64,000 nucleotides of DNA from Pseudorhizobium tarimense (GTDB lineage: Bacteria; Pseudomonadota; Alphaproteobacteria; Rhizobiales; Rhizobiaceae): assembly GCF_022968135.1 (NCBI RefSeq), contig NZ_JALJRA010000004.1:75538-139537 (forward strand), written 5' to 3'. The notes beneath the pieces were generated by a model. It worked only from the letters and a program-made list of their open reading frames with translations. It had not been told where the DNA came from and did not search any database. The position numbers were made by a program, and so were the translations under genes. Positions 8,664 to 17,890 of the stretch are shown here, piece after piece. Numbering within the stretch: position 1 is the stretch's first letter; each line of letters begins with the position of its first letter.

Positions 8664-9562
8664 GGATCGGCAGGATCAATCCTCGTCCAGCCGTCGTCCA
8701 TCTGGTTGCGGAACCACGTCTTCTGGCGTTTGGCGTACTGCCTGGTGAGCGCTGAAGCCCGCTCCACGACCTCCTGCGGCGTCATCCGGCCCGCAAGCAT
8801 CTGCGCGACCTGCGCCACCCCGATTGCCTTCATGGCGGGAACGTCCGGATCGGGATGAAGCGCCAACAGGGCCTTTACCTCGTCAACTGCACCGCTGTCG
8901 AACATCTGCTCGAAACGCTGATCAATCCGCCGTCGCAGGACCTCCCGGTCCGGCAGCACGACGATCTTGCGCGCCCGCTCCGGGTCGATGATCACCGGAC
9001 CGGTCTTGCCATGAAAATCGGAAAGCGAACGCCCCGTCTCCTGCAGCACCTCGAGCGCCCGCACGATCCGCTGGCCGTCGCCCGGCTCCAGCGCCTCCCC
9101 CATGCGAGGGTCGCGTGCGGAAAGTTCGCGGTGCAGGGCGTCGGCTCCCTCCTCCTTCAGCCGCAGCCTGACCCGGCAGCGGATCTCCTGCGAGATCTCC
9201 GGCATGTCGGAGAGCCCCCCGGTCAGCGCCTTGAAGTAGAGCCCGGTCCCGCCGACGAAGACCGGCAAGCGCCCCTCGGCTTTCAAGCGCGGCAGGACCG
9301 TCGCGACATCCCTCAGCCATGCTCCGGTCGAATGAACGGTCGTGGCAGGCACGGTCCCGTAGAGATGGTGCGGAATGCCGCCCATCTCCTCCTCCGAAGG
9401 ACGCGCCGTCAGCACTCTCAGCGTATCATAGACCTGCATGCTGTCGGCGTTGATGACCACGCCATCCGTCTCGGCTGCCAGCCGAAGCGCGAGCGCCGAC
9501 TTGCCGCTGGCAGTCGGGCCCGTTATCAGGATCGCGTCACAGTCTCTTGCAAGGTCGCTCAT
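8648..9562 (-). CDS. miaA: tRNA dimethylallyltransferase
   Basis: A 304-residue enzyme that transfers a dimethylallyl group to N6 of A37 in tRNAs reading UNN codons. The P-loop ITGPTASGKSALALRLA begins about residue 13, followed by the DSMQVYDTLRVLTARPS segment and FVGGTGLYFKAL. The C-terminal RQYAKRQKTWFRNQ motif is the tRNA-contacting signature. The frame is open to an ATG at 9592, but starting at 9562 matches the family's short N-terminus. That ATG abuts the serB start, so both starts sit in one CATATG. Confidence 0.96.
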   Translation of the reverse strand: MSDLARDCDAILITGPTASGKSALALRLAAETDGVVINADSMQVYDTLRVLTARPSEEEMGGIPHHLYGTVPATTVHSTGAWLRDVATVLPRLKAEGRLPVFVGGTGLYFKALTGGLSDMPEISQEIRCRVRLRLKEEGADALHRELSARDPRMGEALEPGDGQRIVRALEVLQETGRSLSDFHGKTGPVIIDPERARKIVVLPDREVLRRRIDQRFEQMFDSGAVDEVKALLALHPDPDVPAMKAIGVAQVAQMLAGRMTPQEVVERASALTRQYAKRQKTWFRNQMDDGWTRIDPADPHSLS

Positions 9563-10453
9563 ATGGCTCTCGTTGCCACGCTCATCGCCCATCCGTCAAA
9601 CCCCGTTCTCTCCTCCTCCCTCGGGGAGCGTGCTGCCGAGGCGGTGCAGGCGGCGGGGCTCTACTGGCTGGCAGACGGCGTGGCCTGCGATATCGTCCTC
9701 CGAGAGGGAGGGGACGCGGCTGCCGCCGAGGCAAATCTGCAGGCCTTGATTGCGAGTCAACCGATCGATCTCGTGCTGCAGGACGCCGAAGCCCGCCGCA
9801 AGAGCTTCCTGATCGCCGATATGGATTCCACCATGATCGGCCAGGAGTGCATCGACGAACTTGCCGATGTGGTCGGGCTGAAGGACAAGGTCGCCGCCAT
9901 CACGGCACGCGCCATGAACGGCGAGATCGCCTTCGAACCGGCGCTGCGCGAGCGCGTGGCGCTGCTCGAGGGCCTGCCCGTCTCCGTCGTCGACGACGTC
10001 ATCGCCAAGCGCATCACGCTGACCTCCGGTGGTGCGGAACTCATCGCCACGATGAAGGCGAAGGGTGGCTACACCGCGCTCGTCTCCGGCGGTTTCACTG
10101 TCTTCACCGATCCGATCGCCGCCCGCCTCGGCTTCGACGAAAACCGCGCCAATATCCTGCTCGCAGAGGACGGCATCCTCACCGGTGAAGTGGCTGAACC
10201 AATCCTCGGCAAGCAGGCGAAGATCGATGCCGTCAACGACATTTCCGCCCGTCTCGGAATCTCCACCGATGACGTCATCGCCGTTGGCGACGGCGCCAAC
10301 GACCTCGGCATGCTCAACCTCGCCGGCTCGGGCGTTGCCCTGCACGCCAAGCCGACGGTGGCCGCACAAGCACGTATGCGCATCGACCATGGCGACCTCA
10401 CCGCGCTGCTCTACATCCAGGGCTACCGCAAGACGGACTTCGTTGTACCATGA
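9563..10453 (+). CDS. serB: phosphoserine phosphatase
   Basis: A 296-residue HAD-family enzyme for the last step of serine synthesis. The catalytic DMDST is at residues 86-90, with a Ser/Thr motif LVSGGFTVFT (about 173-182), and the Mg-binding GDGANDL motif (about 241-247). The 80-residue N-terminal part is an ACT-like region common to proteobacterial SerB. The longer upstream frame is only antisense to miaA. AAGG about eight bases ahead of the ATG may serve as ribosome binding site and lies inside miaA coding sequence. Its stop overlaps the next gene by four bases. Confidence 0.96.
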   Translation: MALVATLIAHPSNPVLSSSLGERAAEAVQAAGLYWLADGVACDIVLREGGDAAAAEANLQALIASQPIDLVLQDAEARRKSFLIADMDSTMIGQECIDELADVVGLKDKVAAITARAMNGEIAFEPALRERVALLEGLPVSVVDDVIAKRITLTSGGAELIATMKAKGGYTALVSGGFTVFTDPIAARLGFDENRANILLAEDGILTGEVAEPILGKQAKIDAVNDISARLGISTDDVIAVGDGANDLGMLNLAGSGVALHAKPTVAAQARMRIDHGDLTALLYIQGYRKTDFVVP

Positions 10454-11028
10454 CCCTTACCGACCAGCCGTCGATCATCCTTGAGACCGAACGACTGCTG
10501 GTCCGCAGCTGGATCGAGAGCGACCGCGACCTGTTCCGCGAGATCAACGCCGACAGCAAGGTCATGGAGTTCTTCGCCTTCCGCCGCAGCCACGCGGAAG
10601 CCGATGCGCTTCTGGAAAGGATCAACGGCTCCATCCAGGACACCGGCCTCGGCTTCTATGCCCTTGAGGTGAAGGACACCGCCGAGCCGATCGGCTTCTG
10701 CGGCCTCTCACTCGCCAACATGCCCGAGATTTTTCCGGCGGAAACGGTTGAGATCGGTTGGCGGCTCGCCACCCGCTTCTGGGGACGGGGCTATGTCACG
10801 GAAGCGGCCGGCGCACTGCTCCAGCTTGCCTTTCGGGAGAAGTCCATCCCGGCCCTGCTAGCCTTTGCCGTCGAGTCGAACCGGCGCTCGACCTCGGTGA
10901 TGGAACGGATCGGCATGCGCCGATGCCGCGACATGGATTTCATCCACCCCCGGGTGCCTGACACGCATCCGCACCTGAAACGCCACGTCGTTTATGCCGC
11001 CGTGGCGGAGGGTGTCGCTACCGGCTGA
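10450..11028 (+). CDS. GNAT family N-acetyltransferase (RimJ/RimL-like)
   Basis: A 192-residue protein with the RimJ/RimL pattern: ILETERLLVRSWIESDRDLF at the start, an acetyl-CoA region EIGWRLATRFWGRGYVTEAA (split around residues 100-119), and a C-terminal SVMERIGMR. Members acetylate ribosomal protein N-termini or small amines; the target here is unknown. It is translationally coupled to serB by an ATGA overlap and ends exactly where the converging degP ends. Confidence 0.88.
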   Translation: MTLTDQPSIILETERLLVRSWIESDRDLFREINADSKVMEFFAFRRSHAEADALLERINGSIQDTGLGFYALEVKDTAEPIGFCGLSLANMPEIFPAETVEIGWRLATRFWGRGYVTEAAGALLQLAFREKSIPALLAFAVESNRRSTSVMERIGMRRCRDMDFIHPRVPDTHPHLKRHVVYAAVAEGVATG

Positions 11029-12708
11029 TCATTCCACCGGAACGGCCACGAACCGGAGCGCGCCGGTCGGATCCGCGACCATCAGATGAGCATTGCGCCG
11101 CCCCTCCGACTTCAATGCATCAACTCGTTCGCTCACTGCCGCCGGCGCGTCGACGAAATCCTGGCCGACCTCGACGATCACGTCGCCGGGCTTCAACCCC
11201 TTCTCGGCCGCTTTCGACCCGTCCTCGACGGCTGTTACCACCACGCCCTCGACGCTTTCGGCGATGCCGAACGCCTGGCGCTGCTCCTCATCGAGCGCGG
11301 CGAGCGTCATGCCGAGAATTTCCACCGGCCCCTGCTCGGCCCCATCCTGCTGTTCCGTCCCGTCGTCTTCCGGCGCCTGGCCATCTTCCGGCTCAACGGT
11401 CTCATCCGTCTCAGCAACTTCGTCGGTGCTGTCCTCCAGCCGGCCAAGGGTCACCTTCACCGTCTGCTCCTTACCGTCGCGCAGGACCACGACGTCGACC
11501 TCCTTGCCGACCGGGCTCTCGGCGACGGCGCGCGGCAGGTCCCGCATCTCGCCGACCGCCTGTCCGTCGAAGCGCAGGATCACGTCGCCCGCCTTGATCT
11601 CACCGTTGGCGATCGGACCGCCCTCGACCACGCCGGAAACAAGCGCACCGCGTGCACGGTCGAGCCCCAGACTTTCTGCCACCTCGTCCGTTACCGGCTG
11701 GATGCGCACGCCGAGCCAGCCGCGGCGCGTTTCGCCAAATTCGATCAACTGGTTGACGATGTTTTCCGCAAGCTCGGTCGGAACGGCAAAGCCGATTCCG
11801 ATCGAACCGCCGGAAGGAGAGATGATCGCGGTGTTGATGCCGATGACCTCGCCGCGCATGTTGAACAGCGGCCCGCCGGAATTGCCTTTGTTGATCGCGG
11901 CGTCCGTCTGGATGAAGTTGTCATAGGGACCGGCATTGATGTTGCGGCCGCGCGCCGAGATGATGCCGAGCGTGACCGATCCGCCGAGGCCGAAGGGGTT
12001 GCCGATCGCCATCACCCAGTCGCCGATCCGCATCTGGCGCGAATCACCGAAATGCACCGCCTTCAGGGGCGCCTTCGGCTCGACCTTCAGGACGGAAAGA
12101 TCCGTCTTGGTATCGGTGCCGACGAGTTCTGCCTTCAGCTTGCTGCCGTCCGGGAACACGACCTCGATGTCGTCCGCGTCTTCGATGACGTGGTTGTTGG
12201 TAACGACATAGCCGGAAGGATCGATGACGAAGCCGGAACCGAGAGAATTGACCTTCTGGCTACCCTCGGGTCCCTCGCCATCGAAGAAGTCGTCGAAGAA
12301 CTCCTCGAAGGGTGCGCCCTCCGGTACCTGCGGCGTCTGCGGCCCCGCACCCTGGTTGGCAACGCTCTGGGACGTGGAAATGTTGACGACGGCGTCCAAA
12401 AGTCCCTCGGTCAGGTCGGCGACGGACGCCGGACCGGAGGCGATTGCTGGCCCCGCTGACGGCTGGACGTTGACAGTGGGCGCTGCGGTCGGCGGCGCGG
12501 GCAACATCGCCTCCGGCTCGATCCCTTCCTGGGCGATGGGGGGTTCGACACCCTGCGGGCTAGGTGGGGCGGCATCGGGTGCCGGCGCAGCCGGAGCCTG
12601 CGTCGTCGCCGGCGGTGCGGGCGTCTGCGCCAAAGCGCCCCCGGCCATTCCGACCATGGAAATTACCGCAACCGACTTCTTCAACGACAATAGAACCGAC
12701 TGAGCCAA
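11029..12708 (-). CDS. degP: Do-family periplasmic serine protease
   Basis: A 559-residue secreted protease/chaperone. A signal sequence ends near ALAQ (residue 28), followed by an 80-residue Pro/Ala-rich stretch. The catalytic triad is H173 in TNNHVIEDA, D203 in TKTDLSVLK and S277 in GNSGGPLFN. PDZ1 spans about 330-422 and PDZ2 about 462-559. Between them is a 38-residue strongly acidic linker. The start is a TTG preceded five bases upstream by GGGGAGG, a convincing site. The gene follows hflK-hflC on the same strand, a common alphaproteobacterial arrangement for membrane and periplasmic quality control. Confidence 0.95.
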   Translation of the reverse strand: MAQSVLLSLKKSVAVISMVGMAGGALAQTPAPPATTQAPAAPAPDAAPPSPQGVEPPIAQEGIEPEAMLPAPPTAAPTVNVQPSAGPAIASGPASVADLTEGLLDAVVNISTSQSVANQGAGPQTPQVPEGAPFEEFFDDFFDGEGPEGSQKVNSLGSGFVIDPSGYVVTNNHVIEDADDIEVVFPDGSKLKAELVGTDTKTDLSVLKVEPKAPLKAVHFGDSRQMRIGDWVMAIGNPFGLGGSVTLGIISARGRNINAGPYDNFIQTDAAINKGNSGGPLFNMRGEVIGINTAIISPSGGSIGIGFAVPTELAENIVNQLIEFGETRRGWLGVRIQPVTDEVAESLGLDRARGALVSGVVEGGPIANGEIKAGDVILRFDGQAVGEMRDLPRAVAESPVGKEVDVVVLRDGKEQTVKVTLGRLEDSTDEVAETDETVEPEDGQAPEDDGTEQQDGAEQGPVEILGMTLAALDEEQRQAFGIAESVEGVVVTAVEDGSKAAEKGLKPGDVIVEVGQDFVDAPAAVSERVDALKSEGRRNAHLMVADPTGALRFVAVPVE

Positions 12709-12856
12709 TCTGGCCTCCCCTTCAATGCCTGCCCCGTTTCGGGTGACTGCGCTTCTGGATCGCGCGGAACTGTCGCCACAAGATAGGGCGGAATGAAGAC
12801 CGGCGAAATTACCTTTTTGTGAGACAGCCCGAGCCCATAGGCTGCCTCTTCAACGA

Positions 12857-12880
12857 AAGAGGCGGCCGAAGCCGCCTCTT
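12857..12880 (-). terminator. hairpin between hflC and degP
   Basis: Ten-base arms AAGAGGCGGC and complement with a UUCG loop (minus strand) lie 7 bases past the hflC stop. Only three T residues follow directly, so it may be a weak terminator or a transcript-stabilising hairpin that sets degP apart from hflKC. Confidence 0.6.
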
Positions 12881-12886
12881 TGATCC

Positions 12887-13915
12887 TTATCCGCCTGTGC
12901 CGGTCCCGGCCGGCGCCGCCGTGCTGCCGGATACCGGAGGTGCCTCCGGCGCCGGTGTCGCGGGGGCCGGTGCCGGAGCCGCCGGCGCCGCAGGATTTGC
13001 CTGCTGTTCCGGCGAAACCCGAGCCGCAGCAGCCGCCACGTTGGGGCTGTTGAGGAACTTCAGGAACGCAGAGTCCGGCGACAGCACCAAGGTGGTGCCG
13101 CTGTCGACCAGCGAGGCGACATAGGCGCGCATCGAGCGGTAGAAGTCGAAGAAGTCCGGGTCGCGGCCGAAAGCGTCGGCAAAGATCCGCGTGCGCTCGG
13201 CATCGCCTTCGCCTCGGATGATTTCCGAATCGCGCTGGGCCGCGGAAACGATCTCGACGACCTGACGATCGGCGATCGCGCGCCGTGTCTGGCCCTGCTC
13301 GTTACCGCGCGCACGAATGAGCTCGGCTTCCGCAAGACGCTCTGCCCGCATCCGCTCAAAGGTCTGCTGCGAGACCTCTTGCGTCAGATCCGTGCGACGG
13401 ATCCGGACGTCCCGGACGGTGATTCCGAGGGATTCCGCTGCGTCACGCAGCTGCGAGTGCACTTCCTGCATCATCTGCGAGCGCTCGTCGGAAAGCGCGG
13501 CACTGAAGTTGCGCAGACCGTAGACGCGGCGCAGGGCTGCATCGAGACGGGTACGAAGACGGGACTCGGCTGCCTCGCGGTCACCGGAGACGGTCTCCCG
13601 GAAGCGCCGCGGATCGCTAATCTCGTAGACGACGAAGGCGTCGACTTCGTAGAATGCGCCGCCGCGCACCTGCACGCGGATGTCGTCCAGGTCGAAGCGC
13701 AGCGCGCGGTCTTCGACATACTGCACGCGGTCGGCGTCAGCGAAGGCGAAGGGCAGCTTGAAGTAGATGCCGGGTTCGGTCTTCACATCCTGGATCTCAC
13801 CGAAGCGGACGACGATCGCCTGCTCGCGCTCGTTCACGACGAACACTGAGGAGTAGATCAGGAAGAAAACGATGGCGATGCCGATCAGGATCGCCGGGAG
13901 ACGGTTCGGACTCAT
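12887..13915 (-). CDS. hflC: HflC, SPFH-domain modulator of FtsH
   Basis: A 342-residue protein with an N-terminal membrane anchor (IGIAIVFFLIYSSVFVV, about residues 12-28) and an SPFH/band 7 domain beginning with NEREQAIVVRFGEI. Helical ERMRAERLAEAELIRARG is typical of HflC. With HflK it forms a cage around the FtsH protease and moderates degradation of membrane proteins. The C-terminal 55 residues are Ala/Pro-rich and variable. It overlaps hflK by four bases, and GGAGG lies before its ATG. Confidence 0.95.
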   Translation of the reverse strand: MSPNRLPAILIGIAIVFFLIYSSVFVVNEREQAIVVRFGEIQDVKTEPGIYFKLPFAFADADRVQYVEDRALRFDLDDIRVQVRGGAFYEVDAFVVYEISDPRRFRETVSGDREAAESRLRTRLDAALRRVYGLRNFSAALSDERSQMMQEVHSQLRDAAESLGITVRDVRIRRTDLTQEVSQQTFERMRAERLAEAELIRARGNEQGQTRRAIADRQVVEIVSAAQRDSEIIRGEGDAERTRIFADAFGRDPDFFDFYRSMRAYVASLVDSGTTLVLSPDSAFLKFLNSPNVAAAAARVSPEQQANPAAPAAPAPAPATPAPEAPPVSGSTAAPAGTGTGG

Positions 13916-15021
13916 TGGTTGCCTCCCTGCTGCTGGCCGGCTGCGCGGTTGATCTCATTGAGCGGCAGATAGGGAACGATGCCCTGCTGCTCGTCGATGA
14001 TGATCTTGTTGGAGTTCTTCAACACAGCTTCCATCGTCTCCAGGAAGATGCGCTGGCGCGTCACTTCCGGCGCCGTAGCATATTCATTGTAGATCGAGAC
14101 GAAACGCTGCGCTTCACCTTGTGCCTCGTTGACGACGCGGTCCTTGTAGGCGGCCGCCTCTTCGCGAACCTGAGCCGCCTGGCCTCGGGCCTGACCGAGC
14201 TGCTGGTTGGCGTACTGATTGGCTTCTTCCACGAAGCGATCCTCGTCCTGCTCGGCGCGCTGCACTTCTTCGAACGCATCCGCAACCTCGCGCGGCGGAG
14301 CCGCGTCTTCGATCGGCACCGCGTTGATGGAGATGCCAGCGCCGTAAGTGTCCATCGTTCCCTGGATGATCGCCCGCACCTCGGTCGAGATACCCTCACG
14401 ATCGTCGCGGAAAATGTCCTGCGCAGGGCGTCGTCCGACGACCTCGCGCATTGCGCTTTCGGCCACCTGCTGCAGCGTACCCGCTGGGTTTTCAAGGTTG
14501 AACAGGTAATTCTTCGGCTCGTTCACGGTGTAGAGGACCGAGAACTGCACGTTCACGATGTTTTGGTCACCCGAAAGCATCAGCCCCGCAGAGGACTGCG
14601 CACTGCCTGCAGCGCCGATGTTCTGCTGCTGCTCCGTCACCTTCACGATCTCGACCGTCTCGAACGGCCAGAAGTGGAAGTGCAGGCCCGGCATCGAAAT
14701 CTCTTCCTTCGGCTCACCGAAGCGAAGCTCGACGCCGCGCTCGTCTGGCTGCACCGTGTAAACGGACTGGATCGCCAGGAACGCGATCACGACCAGGATG
14801 ATGATGACGAACACGCCGCCGTTGAAACCGCCGGGGACCACGCTCTTCAGCCGGTCCTGGCTGCGTCGGATGATATCCTCCAGATCCGGGGGGCCGCCGT
14901 TGCCTCCGCTACCGCCGCCGCGCGGGCGATTCGGACCACCGCCGCCCCCCCAGGGCCCTTGATTATTTCCGCCGCCGCCGCCCCACGGGCCGCCGCCGCC
15001 ATTCTGATTGCTCCAGGGCAT
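13912..15021 (-). CDS. hflK: HflK, SPFH-domain modulator of FtsH
   Basis: A 369-residue partner of HflC. It opens with about 60 Gly/Asn/Trp-rich residues (GGGGPWGGGGG repeats), usual for HflK, then a membrane segment VFVIIILVVIAFLAIQSVYTV and an SPFH domain starting PDERGVELRFGEP. The C-terminus has the QRIFLETMEAVLKNSNKIII segment. The frame is open to 15048, but the ATG at 15021 is preceded by AGAGG and gives the family start MPWSNQNGG. folA lies 136 bases upstream on the same strand. Confidence 0.95.
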   Translation of the reverse strand: MPWSNQNGGGGPWGGGGGNNQGPWGGGGGPNRPRGGGSGGNGGPPDLEDIIRRSQDRLKSVVPGGFNGGVFVIIILVVIAFLAIQSVYTVQPDERGVELRFGEPKEEISMPGLHFHFWPFETVEIVKVTEQQQNIGAAGSAQSSAGLMLSGDQNIVNVQFSVLYTVNEPKNYLFNLENPAGTLQQVAESAMREVVGRRPAQDIFRDDREGISTEVRAIIQGTMDTYGAGISINAVPIEDAAPPREVADAFEEVQRAEQDEDRFVEEANQYANQQLGQARGQAAQVREEAAAYKDRVVNEAQGEAQRFVSIYNEYATAPEVTRQRIFLETMEAVLKNSNKIIIDEQQGIVPYLPLNEINRAAGQQQGGNQ

Positions 15022-15157
15022 CAAAACCTCTTTGATTGTCGCTCCCACCGCACGGGAGCAGCAATGCTCCCCCGCCTGTCTGCCCCCGTTATAGGGAGCG
15101 GAACAGGCGCTTTCAACGACGCCTCATTAACTTCCGGGTGTTTGGTAACGAAATGTT

Positions 15158-15688
15158 TCAGTTTGCCGCAGCGCGGCGGACATAAACGGCGAAACGCGTC
15201 GGGAAGTTGTCCTTCTCACCCGCAGGATATGCCGCTTCCTCGCGCTTCTCAAAAATCGCGGGATCGATCGGGGGGAAGGTCGTATCACCATCGGGAATGG
15301 TGGTATCGACATGCGTCACATAGAGAATGTCGGCCACATCGAGAGCCTGATGATAGATCTCTCCGCCACCGATCACGCTCACCTCGGTCGCATTGGTGTC
15401 GGCCGCTATCTGCTGCGCCACGGCAAGAGCGTCCTCCACCGACTGCGCCCGCACAGCACCGTCGACGGCAAAATCGGCATTTCGGGTCACCACCACATGC
15501 GGCCGTCCTGGAAGCGGCTTGCCGCCGAAGGACTCCAAAGTCTTCCGCCCCACGACGATCGGCTTGCCCATCGTCAGCGCCTTGAATCGCTTCAGATCGG
15601 TCGAAAGGCGCCACGGCATGCCGCCGTCGCGACCGATCACCCCGTTTTCGGACACTGCGACGACGATGGAGACTGGAACGCGGCTCAT
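15158..15688 (-). CDS. folA: dihydrofolate reductase
   Basis: A 176-residue enzyme reducing dihydrofolate with NADPH. Family landmarks are [20 protein letters not shown] near the N-terminus, [22 protein letters not shown], and [12 protein letters not shown], which binds the cofactor. Its start overlaps the thyA stop by four bases. It recycles the dihydrofolate that ThyA produces, so the coupling is meaningful. A longer frame reaching 16000 is only the antisense-free extension through thyA in another phase and is not used. Confidence 0.96.
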   Translation of the reverse strand: MSRVPVSIVVAVSENGVIGRDGGMPWRLSTDLKRFKALTMGKPIVVGRKTLESFGGKPLPGRPHVVVTRNADFAVDGAVRAQSVEDALAVAQQIAADTNATEVSVIGGGEIYHQALDVADILYVTHVDTTIPDGDTTFPPIDPAIFEKREEAAYPAGEKDNFPTRFAVYVRRAAAN

Positions 15689-16479
15689 ACGGCGATCGGT
15701 GCCTTGATGCTGGGATCGGCCTCGTAGCCTTCCAGCGTGAAGTCCTCGAAGCGGAACGCGAAGAGATCGGTAACGTCCGGGCTGATCCGCATTTGCGGCA
15801 GCGGCTTCGGCGTCCGGGTCAGTTGCAGCTTCGCCTGCTCGAAGTGATCGGCGTAGAGATGCGCGTCGCCCAGTGTGTGGACGAAGTCGCCCGGCTCCAG
15901 CCCAGTCACCTGCGCCACCATCATCGTCAGCAACGCGTAGGAGGCGATGTTGAAGGGCACGCCGAGGAAGATATCGGCCGAGCGCTGGTAGAGCTGGCAC
16001 GAGAGCTTGCCGTCCGCGACATAGAACTGGAACAGGCAGTGGCAGGGTGGCAGCGCCATCTCGTCAACTTCCGCCGGGTTCCATGCCGAGACGATGTGCC
16101 GGCGCGAATTGGGGTTCTTGCGAATGCTCTCCACCACATTGGCGATCTGGTCGATGCGGCGCCCGTCCGAAGCTGGCCAGGACCGCCATTGCGCCCCGTA
16201 CACAGGCCCGAGATTTCCTTCCTCGTCGGCCCATTCGTCCCAGATCGAAACGCCGTTCTCCTTCAGATACTCAATATTTGTGTCGCCGCGCAGGAACCAA
16301 AGCAGTTCGTGGATAATGGAGCGCAGATGCAGCTTTTTGGTCGTCAGCACCGGAAACCCCTGCTGCAGGTCGTAGCGCATCTGGTAGCCGAAGATCGAGC
16401 GCGTGCCGGTCCCCGTCCGGTCGCCCCGGTCGATGCCATGCTCAAGGACGTGTTGAAGAAGGTCGAGATATTGCTTCAT
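15685..16479 (-). CDS. thyA: thymidylate synthase
   Basis: A 264-residue ThyA that methylates dUMP to dTMP with methylenetetrahydrofolate. The active-site cysteine is in [12 protein letters not shown] (about residues 143-154). The dUMP-binding [10 protein letters not shown] and [20 protein letters not shown] motifs are intact. Length equals the Escherichia coli enzyme. It is the first gene of a minus-strand run with folA, then hflK and hflC further on. The region upstream (16480-16630) holds nothing recognisable before the tmRNA gene on the other strand. Confidence 0.97.
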   Translation of the reverse strand: MKQYLDLLQHVLEHGIDRGDRTGTGTRSIFGYQMRYDLQQGFPVLTTKKLHLRSIIHELLWFLRGDTNIEYLKENGVSIWDEWADEEGNLGPVYGAQWRSWPASDGRRIDQIANVVESIRKNPNSRRHIVSAWNPAEVDEMALPPCHCLFQFYVADGKLSCQLYQRSADIFLGVPFNIASYALLTMMVAQVTGLEPGDFVHTLGDAHLYADHFEQAKLQLTRTPKPLPQMRISPDVTDLFAFRFEDFTLEGYEADPSIKAPIAV

Positions 16480-16639
16480 GCTGCCGCCGCCGATTCTGCT
16501 GTCGCAGCACTCTAGGCTTTCCCGCCCTCCGCTCCAAGCTCACAGGCTGCTCGTGACAACTTATCCCCGCGATCCTCCAGCCGTCATGGGGACAAGCGTG
16601 TCTCAGAATTCGGCGCCGATCCCCTTTTCAGCCGATAAT

Positions 16640-16987
16640 CAAAGTCCTATATCTGGCTTGCCGGATTTCGGTCCGGCTATGGCAATAAATGGTCGGTGTA
16701 ATAAACCTATTGGACCCGGGGGCGGTACCCGGCGCCTCCACCAAAAACCGGTCGGTCTTTTCAGACCGGCTTTTGATGGGGGCGAAATAGGATCGACAAG
16801 GGTGTAAAGATCGTACTTTTGCTCGGCATGATTCCGCCGTTATCGGGTCAAAATTGTAGTTGCAAACGACAACTATGCGGAAGCTCGTCTCGCTGCCTAA
16901 TGGCGGTGTGACACTTCAAATCAAGCCCTAGGGGGTCGCACTTCTAGGCGGGGTCCGAAGGCACCTGGCAACAGAAGCCTTCACCTT
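16640..16987 (+). ncRNA. ssrA: circularly permuted two-piece tmRNA
   Basis: The acceptor piece lies first and ends in CGCCTCCACCA at 16743. The coding piece starts at 16778 with GGGGGCG. These two pair as a seven-base acceptor stem, with the CCA tail after an A discriminator. The intervening 34 bases contain an ACCGGTC-type hairpin removed in processing. The tag reading frame at 16862-16900 reads ANDNYAEARLAA followed by TAA, the alphaproteobacterial degradation tag. Downstream hairpins at 16928-16948 and 16957-16982 fit the pseudoknot end. The outer ends are approximate. tmRNA rescues stalled ribosomes and tags products for ClpXP; the adaptor sspB is the next gene. Confidence 0.95.
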
Positions 16988-17097
16988 CTCCCTTTCGATT
17001 AATTTATGTACAATGACAATGCTGCGAACGCTTTTCCGCGCTTCGCCGGCGTGGCATAAGCAAGCTTCGATACTTAATGAAATGAGAGAAGAACCGC

Positions 17098-17604
17098 ATG
17101 GGGCAGGATCACATCCGCTATGATATCTTGGCACAGGACGCACTGCGCGGCGTCATCCGCAAAGTATTGGCGGAGGTCGCGGCAACGGCTCGGCTGCCCG
17201 GTGACCATCATTTCTTCATCACCTTCCTGACCGGTGCACCGGGTGTGCGCATCTCGCAGCATCTGAAGTCGAAGTATCCGGAGCAGATGACGATCGTCAT
17301 CCAGCACCAGTTCTGGGACCTGAAGGTGTCCGACACGCAGTTCGAGATCGGCCTTTCCTTTTCCGACACGCCGGAGCGTCTGGTGATCCCGTTCAACGCC
17401 ATCCGCGGCTTCTACGACCCGTCGGTGAACTTCGAACTGGAATTCGAGGTGCCGCTGACGGAGGAGGACGAACAGTCCGACGCCGAGATCACGGCGATCC
17501 CGGTCGAAGCCGCCTCGCGCGCCGAGGCAGGCGAAGCGGCCGCCGGTGAGGAAAAGAAGCCCGCGTCCGTCGTCTCGCTCGATTCCTTCCGCAAGAAGCA
17601 GTAG
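17098..17604 (+). CDS. sspB: SspB-like ClpXP adaptor, alphaproteobacterial type
   Basis: A 168-residue protein. The first 125 residues form the SspB tag-binding fold, with GDHHFFITFLTG (35-46), SKYPEQMTIVIQHQFWDL and RLVIPFNAIRGFYDPSV, all conserved in alpha SspB. A flexible acidic and Ala-rich linker follows, ending in the short C-terminal SVVSLDSFRKKQ, which is the likely ClpX-tethering peptide. SspB binds ssrA-tagged proteins and delivers them to ClpXP. The tmRNA gene that makes those tags ends 110 bases upstream. Confidence 0.94.
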   Translation: MGQDHIRYDILAQDALRGVIRKVLAEVAATARLPGDHHFFITFLTGAPGVRISQHLKSKYPEQMTIVIQHQFWDLKVSDTQFEIGLSFSDTPERLVIPFNAIRGFYDPSVNFELEFEVPLTEEDEQSDAEITAIPVEAASRAEAGEAAAGEEKKPASVVSLDSFRKKQ

Positions 17605-17618
17605 CGACGGCGGCGGCC

Positions 17619-17813
17619 ATGAGCGGCGATGTCGTCAACCTTCGCCAGTTTCGCAAGACGAAACAGCGCGGGGAAAAGGAGAAGCAGGCGGAACAGAACC
17701 GCCTGTCCTTCGGCCGCACTAAGGCCGAGAAAACGCTGACGAAGACGCTTAACGACAAGGCGGAGCGGGCTTTAAATCAGGGCCGCCTGGAAAAGCCGGC
17801 GGATCGGGACTGA
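17619..17813 (+). CDS. DUF4169 family small protein
   Basis: A 64-residue, very basic protein beginning MSGDVVNLRQFRKTKQRGEK and rich in Lys, Arg and Glu, matching the short DUF4169 family of Rhizobiales. Function is unknown. It begins 14 bases after sspB on the same strand and is probably cotranscribed. No membrane segment or cysteine is present. Confidence 0.85.
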   Translation: MSGDVVNLRQFRKTKQRGEKEKQAEQNRLSFGRTKAEKTLTKTLNDKAERALNQGRLEKPADRD

Positions 17814-17890
17814 AAGACGGCAGCGCAGGCGCCGCAGGGCTGAATGCTTGAATGGTGAGAGTAGCAGCTTCGCTTCGAAGGGAGGCGCTG

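Noticed and set aside
8855..9562. An N-terminal extension joining the serB frame back into miaA
   Set aside because: It is antisense to miaA; SerB proteins start near 9563.
11086..12459. A 457-codon frame antisense to degP
   Set aside because: Shadow of the intact protease.
15689..16000. Extension of dihydrofolate reductase into thyA
   Set aside because: It is in thyA coding sequence in another phase; DHFR starts at the coupled ATG at 15688.
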